Under the pieces are notes generated by a model. That model was not told where the DNA came from. It did no database searches and saw only the letters and a program-made list of their open reading frames with translations. Position numbers and translations under genes: made by a program. A stretch of 64,000 nt of DNA, taken from assembly GCA_024138025.1 (NCBI GenBank), contig JAMXBD010000963.1, positions 186,001 to 250,000 of the forward strand, in the 5' to 3' direction. Source of the stretch: Combretum micranthum (Eukaryota; Streptophyta; Magnoliopsida; Myrtales; Combretaceae). Positions 22,390 through 34,791 of the stretch are shown here, piece by piece; position 1 is the first letter of the stretch; the number at the start of each line of letters is the position of its first letter.

Positions 22390-23010
22390 GTTTGTTGGAT
22401 ACTCATGGCAGAGCACATATGTAGACCTAGCTTGTGAACTTCCAGTAATCTTGATGTCATCATCTCGACAATAATTCAGGTTGGCATGGAAACCCTGATG
22501 CCGCAGAAATTCCTCATTTCTCCCAACTATATGTTTTTAAGGTTTTTGTTACTTGTCTTGACTTGTCTCAAATTTATGTAAATAAGGTACTTCTGCCAAT
22601 GCTTATGGGAAGTGGTGGCTCTTCTAGGGGTCCTGGAAAAGGGCTCTGTTTGCGATCATGTAAGTTCTATTACTCTGTTTAGAGATTCTTCTTTTTGACT
22701 AGTTTTATTCGTTCCCTCTTTAATTCAAACCGCATTGCTATTTGCATCCATGAGTGATCTTTCACCTTCTTGTTTGGATGCTGATGTTTGTGCCTTGAAC
22801 AACAAATTGGGTTCTTCTTCTTCTGCCTTTTTCTTCTTCTTCTTTTTGTATTTTTTGCTGGTTGATAAATTTTTACTCAGCTTCTAACTGCATCTTGAAT
22901 ACAACTAGATTATTCAGCTTTCCTGCTATCATGACCAAGAAAAATTCTTCTAGTGCTTGTTTTATTGCTTTTAGCTTTATTTACTGATGTTTTGAGGTTG
23001 CCTTGTGCGC
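22390..23010 (+). pseudogene. broken duplicate of MPP-alpha exons 6-8 with their introns
   Basis: Starting at ATGGCAGAGCACATATGTAG (about 22406; compare 13331), the sequence follows MPP-alpha exon 6 to its donor (TAATTCAGGTTGGCATGGAA, compare 13411), then exon 7 (CCAATGCTTATGGGAAGTGG at about 22598, compare 13629; GGTCCTGGAAAAGGG), then the exon 7 donor and intron (TTAGAGATTCTTCTTTTTG), and exon 8 with its downstream intron (CTGATGTTTTGAGGTTGCCTTG, shared with 13979). Introns are retained, so this is a DNA-level copy, not retroposed mRNA. Exon 6 has lost its frame, exon 7 has a deletion and in-frame stop, and the exon 7 acceptor AG is mutated. It cannot encode a functional peptide. Confidence 0.88.
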
Positions 23011-24980
23011 TTGATGGGTTGACTTATTTAGAATGATACTGCTCTTCTTGATTATATAATATTCAAGCTTCTGCTATATTCTTGCCCAATGATTCTGAGA
23101 TTGCTATTGGATGGTCTTTTTGTACAAGCCATCCGATCCTCTTCCTTATATGAACAGTAGAATGCATCAAGGCAAAGTATGATTTTGGTCTCACTCATGT
23201 ATATGTTATCTATTTGCTCTTTCAAGTGTGAGGTCTTAGTCTGATGTTCACAAAATTCGTTAGATGAGTGCAACTTCAAAACCATCATTGTGATATATAC
23301 TTTTAGGTTGTGTTCTTTAAACGTGCACGTATAGTTGTTATATAGACTTGTATTTGTCAAATTCCATTTAGACAATCGAGATTAGTACAGCTGTAGATAA
23401 TGGGGCTTTAGAGAAGTAATTTATCATAATGGTTCCTTTATATATTTATCTGTGAAGTTTTCATCAAAAGATATAGCCTGTAAATTACAATCTGAAGACT
23501 CGTTGATCTTTCATGTGATTGAATTTATATTTGATATATTTTGAAGGATTCCGAGCTTCTGCTACTATAAATGAAGTTAGTGTTCCATTGTTTGTTAATT
23601 ACAAAGAAATGAAAAGACAGAATCCTATATTATTGTTTGAATGAATTTTATGTACACTATAGATTCTGCAGATTAAGATCATGCTTTGATACTATGATTT
23701 TAGGTTTTTCTTGTTGATTGCATCACCGTGTGCCGTGCACGCTGATGGGGTGATGCCAAAAGGCAGAGAAGAAGAGTTGGTGGATCAGTGGTAGTGGTAT
23801 CATTGTTCTACTCGAGTAAGAATTTAAAAACTGATCCTGCCTATGTTTTGGGTCAATTCAATTATGTATGATTCAGTTTTTGCTTTCTATGGCGAGGGTT
23901 CCTACTTTCCTTGGAGGGAACAATTTTTATGTACCCTAGAAAAGTTTCTTTATTTTATTGATCAGCATTTTCGCTAATGATTATTTGGGAGGGTACTTGA
24001 GTATATGGTTGGCTTAATGATCTGATTATTCATGGATCTATGTACCTATATATTAAATGAGGATGTCCAAGACTAGTCTCCTAATCTCATAAGAGAAAGT
24101 TAATTGAATGGTTTAGATTTATATACACCTGCCATCAGAATTCAGAATATTGAATATTTACCTGTAATTCACGCGAACCATGCTATTTTTTTTTAAATGT
24201 TTGGGCTAAGATTCGAAAGTATGCCATAGCCTGCGTAAGTTCAAGCGAGCCAATGCATGCCCATTTATCACTCCATTTACACTAATTTGTTTGGATTGAA
24301 CGTAGGTACAAGGCCTGATCCACTGAACTAGCCTAAAATATTACTTTTTATTTTTTCAATTCCCAACTCAGTGCAAGAATCAAGTGGGTCTGACCTTTTT
24401 CTTAATAAAATTGAAAAGGATTTTTTTTCTTCAATTTTTCTAAACTACACTTACACAGCTAAATTATTAATATGGTTTCAGAAAAAAAAAAGAAAAAAGA
24501 AATGCTAACACTGAAAATAAGTCGAAACAAATAAACTAAAGTTTTTTTTTTTCTTATTTGCATTTATAGGTGGAAAATCAAAGAAGAAACCTTGTTTTCA
24601 GAGGTATGTTAATAATATTTGTACCATTTCCATTGATTTCCATGATTCTTTGGACGGAAACAAAATGAAATCAAAAGCGGAAGTTCTTTTTTCCCCTTTT
24701 TCTCCTCTTGATTTTTACCGTTTTCCTTTTGATTATCCAAACACAACATTTTCATCGATTCTTCCTACTTCCGCAGCTTTCCATTGCCAAACACAATGTA
24801 AAAATCGATCATGGGAGGGAAAGTTGACTTCTGATGAGAGTTTTTATATATAGATATACCATTTCCATTTGATATTTATAATGCCATATGATTAGTACAA
24901 TGTATATATATGCAATTTGACTATATTATAAGGTAGAGGAAATTATATGATTACTAACCCTTTAAAAAGAAATTATATAA
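23011..24980. other. intergenic spacer, nothing recognised
   Basis: I see no gene here. Short open frames are present but have no recognisable domain or codon bias. A purine/pyrimidine-rich segment at 24640-24840 has an inverted pair (GCGGAAG near 24680 and CTTCCGC near 24770) that may mark a small element. Poly-A or poly-T runs are common. Confidence 0.45.
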
Positions 24981-24984
24981 ACAC

Positions 24985-25350
24985 AAACTATATATGTGAT
25001 TTAATTTTCTTAAATTTACATGTGAGTTGCTTATTAAACATGGATTCATGTGTAAACATAAATCACATGTTGTAAAGGCAATTCACTTTTCATACATATG
25101 AATCACATCTACTAAAGCGACTCATGTAGAAATGAATCGCCCTTTGGAGATGCTATTCATGAAATCCAGAACTTTGAAAGTGTACTCATAGATAAATCTC
25201 ATCTCTTAAAAGCGGTTGATTTAAATTATAAGTGAATCACTTTTATAGATGCGATTTAGCACTGTACAATTTTTAACTGAATTGCATTTATAACGGCGAC
25301 TCATATAGAAAAACATGAATTGCATATATAACATGCGAATCTGCATTGGT
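24985..25350. repeat. degenerate short-repeat array (GAATCRC / GCGACTCAT motifs)
   Basis: About ten related phrases lie 30-60 bases apart, for example AAATCACATGTTGTAAAGGC, GAATCACATCTACTAAAGCG, GACTCATGTAGAAATGAATC, GAATCACTTTTATAGATGCG and GCGACTCATATAGAAAAACA, in both orientations. This is a degenerate array, possibly the subterminal repeats of a DNA transposon. Similar single motifs occur at 250-370 and 25850-25930. Confidence 0.55.
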
Positions 25351-25476
25351 ATTTTTATAATTTTTTTGTGTAATTTTTTTTGAAATGTTGGTAGATAGAT
25401 GTTTCATCCAAGCTGTAAAATATATTAGAGTTTTTTTTTTTTTTGTTAAATTACACTATAAAATATTAAAATGTAA

Positions 25477-25723
25477 GAGTAAGTTCATTTAAGATGTCAA
25501 TGTGAAATCAACATTTCATAAAATGAATTAAAAAAGGTATCAATATTTTGCAAAGTTCATTTAAGATATTAGTGTAGTTTCTTAACAATTATCAATTATT
25601 AATACCTTATTTAACTCACTTTATAAAATATTGATATATCTTTTTAACCATTAGACTTTAAAGGAGTCATCCCTAAATGTTGATTCGTCTTAAAATATTG
25701 ATATCTTAAATGAATTTACCCTC
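25477..25723. mobile_element. MITE-like inverted-repeat element
   Basis: The left end GAGTAAGTTCATTTAAGATG and the right end, which reads GAGGGTAAATTCATTTAAGA on the other strand, are inverted copies extending about 45 bases. A third copy of the phrase (AAAGTTCATTTAAGATATTA) lies inside at about 25552. It has no coding capacity, and the target duplication is unresolved. Confidence 0.65.
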
Positions 25724-26080
25724 ATAGGTTGATACATTTTGATATAATTTATACTATTTTTTTAGAGTATTTAAAGAAAATAATTGCTAAAATAAGGTTA
25801 AGATTAAATTAATTACTAATGTATTATAACGTACGGTTTTAGTGTTTTAGACCACATGTGATTTTTTTTAATCCAGAGAATATGTGATTTTCACTATCTA
25901 AGTGCAAATTGCATTATGCAAATGTGATTTTCATTAGAGCCACTTCCCGTTTATTTTATTTTGTCCTTATAATCTTTATTACATCCATTCATGAAATATT
26001 GAATATTTAAACACCAAAAAACTTGAATTTTTAGCAAATATCTCAAGGAAATGGAAATTTATATTGCTAATTTAAAAAAG

Positions 26081-26823
26081 AATTACAAAAATACTACCGG
26101 GACAAAATTAATTCCAGTTTTAGACAAGCTGATCTTATTTTTGAAGAGATGAGGTGAAGACGAGGTCATCTTGACTCCATAAATCGAAAATTAGGGTTTC
26201 TTTGCGACTTATCATTTTTTAATCCCTATGGAGTTATTGAACCTTCATTTTAGGGGGAATTTTGTTCGTGGTGTTTTTTATTTTCATTCCCTAAACTCCT
26301 TTTGTATCAAATTCGTGTGTCTTGCCAAATTTGATTTTCATGTTTTTGGTTCGACCTACCATACACATCGCGGTTGTTAATTTTGGGGTTCTTAGTCTAG
26401 GAAGGTTGCTGTTTCTCTATCGAAGTCCTTTTTATTTCAATTTGACCTTCTTCATACAATATATTTCTATCAAAATTTTGGGTTCTTAAATTTGTCCGCC
26501 TTTCCTCTTGAAGTCTTAATACCGTTTCAAGTAGTTATTGTTTGTACTATCCACCCCTAGACTTACTCTTGCTAGAATTTGTGATTATTTCATTAATCAC
26601 AAATTTGCACCATTTAGTTTGGTTAAATACGTGTTGTGAATCTCCACTTCTTCGACTCTTCTAGGATTATTTGTTTGCGCTTTACTGATGGGTTTATTCG
26701 GCTGAGATAGCGAGGTTTACATCTTTTAGGATCTCGTCTCTTAAAGAGTCGGGGTTAGAGACGAGGTTCTCTTGCTTAAAACTGAGATTGTTTTTATCTT
26801 AGTGGTATTTTTATAGTTTTTTT
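26081..26823. mobile_element. non-coding inverted-repeat transposon (about 740 bases)
   Basis: The left end AATTACAAAAATACTACCGG and the right end, read on the other strand as AACTATAAAAATACCACTAA, are inverted copies over about 60 bases (both continue to an AGTTTTA-GACAAG/AGCAAG phrase and an AGACGAGG-type motif). The interior has no recognisable gene. The GAGACGAGGT motif is also present in the small element at 53.46-53.63 kb, which suggests one family. The large LTR begins 62 bases to the right. Confidence 0.6.
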
Positions 26824-26885
26824 AATCAGTAATATTAATTTTCTTTTCTTAAATATCTCAATCATTAGTCTTCATATACCGTAAC

Positions 26886-29800
26886 TGTAAACCCCAAAAA
26901 TTTCATAATTCTTAAAAATAATCCTAGAAGTCTAAAATCAAAATTCAAATCCTGGAAAAAAATTGACTCAAGATAGAAACCAAATTCTAGATCGAGTCAA
27001 AACACGGGAAACGAAACCCTAAAAATCGAATCAAGTTAAAACTTAATTCCAAATAAGATAAAGAACGAGCTTTCTGGATCTTGAGAAAACAAGAACCCTT
27101 GAAACAAAATATAAAGTCCAACTATCGGTATAATCAACATCCGTACGCCGATTAAATAATCTACCCAATTCCTAAAACGCGAATCGAAACGATAGATTCA
27201 AAGACCTTTTAACAATGAAATGATAAAATCCTAAATCTTTCGGTAAAATTTTAGAATCACAATTTTCAATTCTCACCAAAAGTCAAACTGAGTCAACTCA
27301 TAACCCTAGACTCGGTTAAACGATCTCGAGAACTAAAAACTATTAAATAATCACAAATAAAATAAGATAAACCTTAGATGTCGAGTTAAAAATATAAAAC
27401 GATCAAAACTAAAAAATTATACGATCTTACGAATATCTCGACGAAACCAAAAGTCAAATCGGAACCCTCAAGTCAACAAAACCCATAACGGACCCTAGTG
27501 TTTAAGATCCGGCAATCCTTCGTTTTCAAACCCTAGAAAATGAAATTAAGTTAATGGCCTAGACTAGTTTGTAATAATATAGAGTAACATAAAAATATCA
27601 GATTCGCGAATTTCGAGTGTCCTTCAGACTCCAACGGGATCAGTGCTCGAAAAGCGTGTCCCGGAGCTCGGAATATTAAAAATATTCCGTTTATACCAAT
27701 AGACTCGTAAAAATACAAGGATTCCAATACACCTTTTATCAAATCATACCTTACATATTAATTATTTTCTTATAAATTTCACTCAAAAATCAACTCACAC
27801 CCCCTCTATCACACCATGGCCGACGCCTATCTCCCTCCCATTCATCTAATTTTATTTCTTTTTCAATTTATTTTATTACATTTAAAATTTACTCCAAAAA
27901 TTCTATAAATACCCCCTTCTTTCACTCTTTCACACAATTCATTCTACTACCAAACTCTCTCAAAATCACTACACAAACCCTCTCCATAAACTTTTCTCTA
28001 CCAAAACTCTCTTTCACCAAATACTCACAAGAATTTCCCTTTATACAATACAACTACCATTTCTCCATAACCACATAACCATACATTCACTACTATCTTT
28101 ATACACAAAAATGCCTTAGGTAAGAATCTCTTTCAACCATTTATTTATCCATGTTATGTAACTTAGCATGACTATGGTGTTGTTTTGAAACTCATATGAG
28201 TAGTAAAAACAACAACATGTTCATGTTTTATTCTTGTACATAAGCTTTCTATTCTATTATGTTGTTATTATTTATGTTATTATTTGCTTCTAATCTAACT
28301 TATATATATAGTATTATGTATATTATGTATAGATATTTATTTAGAGCATATAAGCTCATTTGTTATTTATTTACTTCCAAGTTATGCAATTTATTTCATG
28401 TTGTTATTAAGACTAGTCTTTCTAGTCTTAGACTTATCCATATCAAGTCAAAACAATCTTTTGTTTATTTTCTTTAATCTTTCGGGACTAGTCCATTCTT
28501 AGTCCCGGGATGCCTTGATTAAGCTAAGGCTCCAATGCTTGACCGGGATACCTTGATGAAGCTAAGATTCCCAATACTTGATATTTTATTTTCTTGCTCA
28601 TTATTTATTTCTAGCATTTTCTTATGTTTTTATTATTTTATATGCTCATGATACTTACATCTACATAATATTAATGTCTCCACTAATCAAAAAGTGGAAT
28701 TTTATTTATTAAATAAACTCAAAACTAGATTTTCTATTATGTGATTTGTCACAAAGTTATTATCAACAACATAAAACTAAAGTAATACAAGCTTTCTCAA
28801 GTTTCTTAAATAACAAAGGTGGTTTACCAAGGAAACATAAAGAATAAATATTTTCTTTGTATAATGTGGTAACCTAAGTTTTAATAAAATAGTTTGTTAA
28901 ATATCAAGAAGCTTTGCAAAAGCTTAAGATTTAAACTCTTTAACTAAAACTAAGGAAACAAACTAGTTTTCAAAGATAAGATGAATTTAATTCATGAAGT
29001 TAAAACTCATTTAGGAACACAATGATTTTCAAATTCCCAAAAGAGAGACTATTTTCAAAGAATATAAATAAGATTAGAAACAAATGGTTTTATCAATAAA
29101 AATGATCCTTTTCAAAAGAAATGAAAGAACAAGTTTTAGAAAGCCAAAGCTCATATTTTAGAAATGAACATAAGAAAACAAGACTCATTTTCTAAAATCA
29201 TCCTAAATACAAAATTATGAAAAATGGTTTTTATCAACTTAATATACTTTTGATAAAATTAATCTTTTATCACTAGAAGTGAAATTTATGAAAAACTAAG
29301 GTGAAAAGAAGATTTATTTGTCCTTGGAAAATGAATGAAGAAAATAAAATAAGAATATACTCATTTATAACAACCTAGGAAAATAAAAAGTTTCTTTAAT
29401 TACTTGAAAAGAAATTTTCAAAATGAATTGTTTTATGAAATAAATTATTGAGACACTACCATTAGGATTTTTGCATATAAAGTGAGCTTACCTATATATT
29501 CAAAAGTGTTTATCAAATATATATTTATATACTTATATTGTTACAAAAGGATTTTCTTTAAAATAGAGTTGAGATAGAAAACGGATTTGTAAAAGTTTGG
29601 TAATTTTCGTTTTAAATCTGTACCCGATGTTTTTGGAACCCAAATGACCTTGTATGAAAAAGATAACTTGAAATGGATAGATCTTTCGAATAAGTAGAAA
29701 ACGGTATATTATATGCGGAATTCCGAGTTAAAATGAACAAGTTATGGCCACTTTAAGTTGGAATTTCCTCCTATACGATTTTACCACGATTTTAAGAAAA

Positions 29801-31045
29801 GTTTAGAAAATCCAAGAATAGAAATTTCATGAAAAACTTATCCCGGGTATTTCTTTTTGTCTAGGTGATGAAAGATACAAGATTACCCTACCTGAGGATT
29901 ACTACGACTAAGAAGATCGCAAAATGGACGAGTGAGTTATTCCTCCTAATTTCGTTACCTTGCCTGTGTTTGTAAAGTAATAGCATTAGTATACTAAGAA
30001 AAGATAAAAATGGATATATTTGGGGAATTCAGGAGTATGTGTATATATGATTCTATGTTTATGCGTGAAATGAGAATTAAGAATATCGCAACTTCGAACT
30101 GCTTGTTTAAATAATTTTATTTACTTACTTGTATGATTGTTTATTGTTTGCTAAATTGTTTGATCATCCCTAATAAACCTTAATAAGGTTTGGCTTAAGA
30201 AAACTAAAACGGTCACGTATAGCATTCATCGAGTCACGTCTAATTCAGAAGGCTGCTACTCCTACGCGTAGAGTTGGATTGACTGTGATCATGCGGTGCC
30301 ACGGGCCATGTTCCTTCCTGGAGAATCCAAATCGCTCGGGAAAGCAACTCTAGGTTCGGAGCCGAGCCAGCAGAACGATGTGGGTGAGGACCTGGGGACT
30401 AGCAGTAGAAGGTCGAGGACCTTCAACCCCGATTCCCTAACCTTTGATACGGAGGGGTAAATCCGTTCTATATATGGTTTCCGGATAACTATATATATAT
30501 TTGCGTAATCATGTGGTTGTTGCATTGATTGCATAGCATTTGCGTGAAAATCTAAATGAACTTGTTTGAATATATGGTGCGAATGAAAAGGAATATCTCA
30601 CTAACCTAGTTGTAGCTTATACCCCTATAGATTTTGTTAAAACAGGTATACCCGTGGCTCAAATCGAGGATCATGATATTAAGGAAGTCATGGAAGGATG
30701 TTAAGCTTATATGAAGGAAATAGAATCATAAGATGAAGTAATTTTGTAAGGTTCTTATATATAATGACTTATATAATTAGTGATGTATATTTATTTGAAG
30801 ATAATAGATGGATATGCCCCTAAGAATTGAAATGAAATATGTGTATGTTTTATGATAAGTATTCTCTTTACCTTGTTACTTATTTACTATCAATATAAAT
30901 TGCGCTACTCCGATACGTTCCCTTGATTGTGATGTACACCTTGTACATGATATGGAAGCCTTTGCGTGACTATGGTAGTCATTCCTAAGCTTTAGTATCG
31001 TGTACGGCGGACTGCCACGTTTAGGGTACCCCTCGAAGCGTGACA
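26886..31045 (+). mobile_element. solo LTR of a long-LTR retrotransposon (4160 bases)
   Basis: The block begins TGTAAACCCC and ends GTGACA, and is flanked by identical 5-base direct repeats GTAAC (26881-26885 and 31046-31050), as expected for an integrase-made target duplication. There is no protease, reverse transcriptase or integrase inside, and no second LTR copy, so a solo LTR left by recombination is the simplest reading. A promoter-like TCTATAAATACCCCC lies at about 27904-27918, so the region before it would be U3 and the rest R-U5. The G/C-richer part at 30230-30460 and the motif GGTAAATCC...TATATATGG at 30456-30480 recur at the right end of the window. The long open frame on the reverse strand near 30289-30534 has no family match. 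Confidence 0.75.
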
Positions 31046-31050
31046 GTAAC

Positions 31051-31820
31051 TACAATTACCATGAGAGTAGTTATTTGACTAACTTTTCATAATCATATTC
31101 ACAAGATTATTGGTAATAAGTAATTAAAGTAGATATTTACAATACAATAAGATCTCTTTGATAATAAACAAGAATAAATCCAGTGCTTGTAATCATATAT
31201 ACGATGAAAAAAAAATCCATGGATTAATTTGTCTTTTTCTCTTGAATGTTGCTATACTATATCTCATTAGTGATTGTTTAATCTGTGATGTACTACTTTC
31301 AATTTCACGTTTTGCGGTTCTGTTTTTATTAGCCCCTCTCATATATCCGATAGGGTCGAGCATAGTGGCCTCATGGGAGCAAGCATAGTAATGGTACACA
31401 AGAAGGATAGAGCTGAATTTGGTGTTAGGTTGTCCATTAAAGCAAATGATGGAGCATTAGGTAGCTAGTTGGTCTACAATAGCTGAAGAATCTATTCGAG
31501 GATTTGCTATATGACTATCCTATCTATCCAATGGTGGCTTCTGTTGATGTCCTTAACCTCGTCTTTGTCCCTGTTCCCTGCCTTTAACTGGAACTTGGAA
31601 GCCTCTTTAGGCAATGCTCTTGCTGAACTAAAAGGAAAGATGTGAGACCTCTATATCCTTATAGGGTGTGGCTACTTGTAGCTACAAGGATTTGTGCTTC
31701 TTTTAAGGTGTCTGCTTATTGAATGAGAATAAAGGTATCATATTGCATAATTATATGTAAGAAAATTGAGTTAACATGAAAATGATAGAATATCAATATG
31801 GATACAGTGTTTTTAGATAG
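31051..31820. other. spacer with repeat debris
   Basis: No gene was recognised. Reverse-strand short frames around 31430-31660 are arginine- and glutamine-rich and could be the degraded C-terminal part of the plant-mobile-domain fragment to the right, but the match is too weak to state. Confidence 0.35.
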
Positions 31821-31829
31821 TACGATTGT

Positions 31830-32239
31830 TAAGACACTTATAAGTGCTTCGGTATGCCTTACATATTAGGTTGTGATGCTATAGTACCATTGATAGTACT
31901 CATTTGAGACTAAGCTGCGTAATGTGTCATCATGATCTAATTTGGCTAGCCTTAGTCTCCGATCCTGTTATTGGCTATATATGTAACATGTTTCCTACTC
32001 TAATCTTCCTCAGTTTTCCTCCTAAGATTCGTATTGTGGAGATGTTTGTCGACCTGATATAATTGTGGCATCCATTGGAACCCATCAAACTGTTGGGTGA
32101 CACTATTAGGATGGTGCATGTCTACAATATGAAAACAAACTAGGGGAACTGGTGCAAGTCGTAAATTACTCCCTTCTAAGCATATAAGTGGTAATGACTC
32201 ACATATAGTGGGAGTATATGGCATCCAGCAAATTTGCAA
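31830..32239 (-). pseudogene. fragment of a plant-mobile-domain (PMD, aminotransferase-like) gene
   Basis: On the reverse strand the frame from 32239 down to 32000 contains LAPVPLVCFHIVDMHHPNSV, then a QF-rich phrase, then LHNTNLRRKTEED. This is the arrangement in plant mobile domains: a hydrophobic VPLI/CF-IVE segment, H-P-x-R-V-x-RQFG, and the R-R-x-x-x-DW end. After the stop at 32000-32002 the next codons continue with W and R/K-H-x-x-YI, also expected. Several stops further down break it. Such domains are carried by MuDR-type and Ty3 elements and by host MAIL genes. This copy is a transposon-derived relic, so no function is claimed. Confidence 0.65.
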
Positions 32240-34675
32240 AATATAAATACATGTTAATTTATAATTGACAGATGCAATTGTTGAAATAATACAATTGATA
32301 GGTATATTATATTTGATCAGGAGTCTATCTATCTAAAGCTTTTTGATACCGGGAGACTATAACGACCAGCCTTACGAACATGTCAAAAACTTGTGTTCTG
32401 TCAGTAACAATTATGATACTCACAAAAAGGAGCCATGTTTAATTTCTTGCTTTTAGATTGAAAAATCTGTTATATATAAAATTAAAATGGGAAAAATATA
32501 ATTAGGTTGTATATAATTATGGGTAAATTTGAATTTTAAAATTTAATTTAGGATAATAACCAAGTTATATAGTTTAGTAACAATAAAATGCAATTGACAT
32601 GATAAATTAGTAAATTAATTAAAGTAGACACTACAAATTTTTAATTTCACTAATTTGAGTTAAATACTTAATTTGATAAATCATTAAGATAAATTAAATA
32701 TTTATAAATCAAACTCCCTAATTTCTTATTTAATTTGTCTAATCATAATTAAATTAAATCCCTAATTGTAACACACCCATCATCAAGAGCTAGCTTGATA
32801 GTTAGAAAGGAATTAGTTTTTAGGAAGAGTGAGTTTCTTTAACTAGGTGGCATAATTATTAAATAAGATGAAACTATAGTAAAGTAAATACCTTTTGTTT
32901 TCATGTAAAACCCTAGTCAAAAGCCACCGTCACAATTCTTTACATTCTTCATACATAAAACGATATTCTAACATTTCAAAAACCCACTATTATACTTTCT
33001 TTTTCAGCAGAAAAATAAATATCTCATCTTCATCTTTAACTCCTCAAAACCCATAAATCGCATATCAACTACAAGAGGAAAATAGTTAATCTATTTCTAC
33101 AAACCATACCTATTCGTATATCTTCATTAAACCATACTAATTGCTATGAATTTTTTTGTTATCATTAGGTGTTCTTCAAGTTTAAAGAAGATTAAGGTTT
33201 TGGTTGGCAGGATTAGGAGCTTCAACAACAAATTTGTAGTAGTAGTTGTGAGTTTGAAGAAATTGTTGATTTCACTTTATTTTTATAGTAAGTAAATTTT
33301 AGATCATGTTGAAATTGCTTGTTTTTGATGATGTTGATAATTTCTTAAGTCTAAAATTTTAAATTAAAAATATTCATGAGGTGATTTTTATAAATTGATG
33401 CTTAGATGATATGATTTATGCATAATATATGGGTAAACTTGATTTTATTTGATAAATAAAATAAGAAACATGTTATATTCATAGATATAAATTTAAAATA
33501 TGTTTTTGTGACATTTTTATATGATGTAAATATATTATGTAATCTGAAAATTTATGTTTATAACTGAAAATTAAAAAAATAGCTTGGAAATTGATGTTTA
33601 GGCATTAGAAACATATCATAATGTTTTGAAACTATGTAAAAATATTGGAATCATCATATATTATGTTTTCAATGTGTTTAATATGATTTATATAGCCTAT
33701 GATGATTTTAGAGTTATGAAATTTGCCTTATAAGTCCCTATTTTGCTCTGTTTTGAAAAATTTAGGAAAAATATCAAATGATTTTATTTTTACACGAAAT
33801 TTTAAGGAAATGATCTTAAATAAGTTTATATTGGATGTAGAAATTTTTAGAATTTTTTAAGGTCTTTTAATATTTTTTTTAGATTTTTCTTTCTTGGGTG
33901 CATTGTGTAAAACAATGTTTGAATCGGACCTCGTCTGGCTCAATCGGTTGGCCTTTCTCCTCCTTTTCAAACTATTATTCGTTGAAACAATATCCTAGAA
34001 TTTCTAAATAGTGTGGTGAATCGAACCGAACTAGAATCATGCAAAATAATGGTGAATCGTTCCAAAAATGAACCGATGCACAGACATTCCCCAGTTTCCA
34101 GTACTATTTCTTTTGTTAAATTATATAATCCGACTTTAATTAAATTTATTAATTATTAAAATAGCTTGATTAAAGTGTAATTAGTTATAATTGGTCAATT
34201 TAGGCATATTTTGATTTATCAGGCTTTTGTTAATTTATAATTAGATATATACATATATATAAGTTAATGTGCTAAACTAGGTTAATTAGATACAAAAGGA
34301 ATTTTAATTATAAAAATGAGTAAATGAATATAACATGGGCATAAATCAATATAAATAAATTATTATGAGCTTTAGTAACTAAATTAGGCTTAGATAATGG
34401 TTTAGGGCTCAAATTAATTATATGGGCTTAATTGGATTAATTATGTCAAATAGAGTTATAATGGATTTTAATTAATTAAATGAGCTTAAAATAGGTGAAT
34501 GATAATAAAATATGCTTTATAGGTATAATGGGCTATAAATATTGAATTTGCAATTTACTTAGGACTAAGTGGTCTATAATGACCTAAATTAGTCTAAGTA
34601 GTGAAAATATGGTAATTGTGGCATAAATAGCTTAAATAGACCAAATGACTTAAATGGATATAATATGACTTATAT

Positions 34676-34791
34676 AAGCTCAAATGAACTTAGAAATAAT
34701 TTAGGACCAACTTGACTAGTAAATATTTATTTTAAGCTCAAATGAACTTAGAAATAATTTAGGACCAACTTGACTAGTAAATATTTATTTT
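34676..34791 (+). repeat. tandem duplication of a 58-base unit
   Basis: The unit starting AAGCTCAAATGAACTTAGAA is present twice in a row (34676-34733 and 34734-34791) with no visible difference, which indicates a recent local duplication inside the LTR-like block. Confidence 0.92.

Noticed and set aside
30289..30534. 81-codon reverse-strand open frame in the G/C-richer part of the solo LTR
   Set aside because: It has no recognisable domain and lies inside the non-coding R-U5-like part of the LTR; composition alone explains it.
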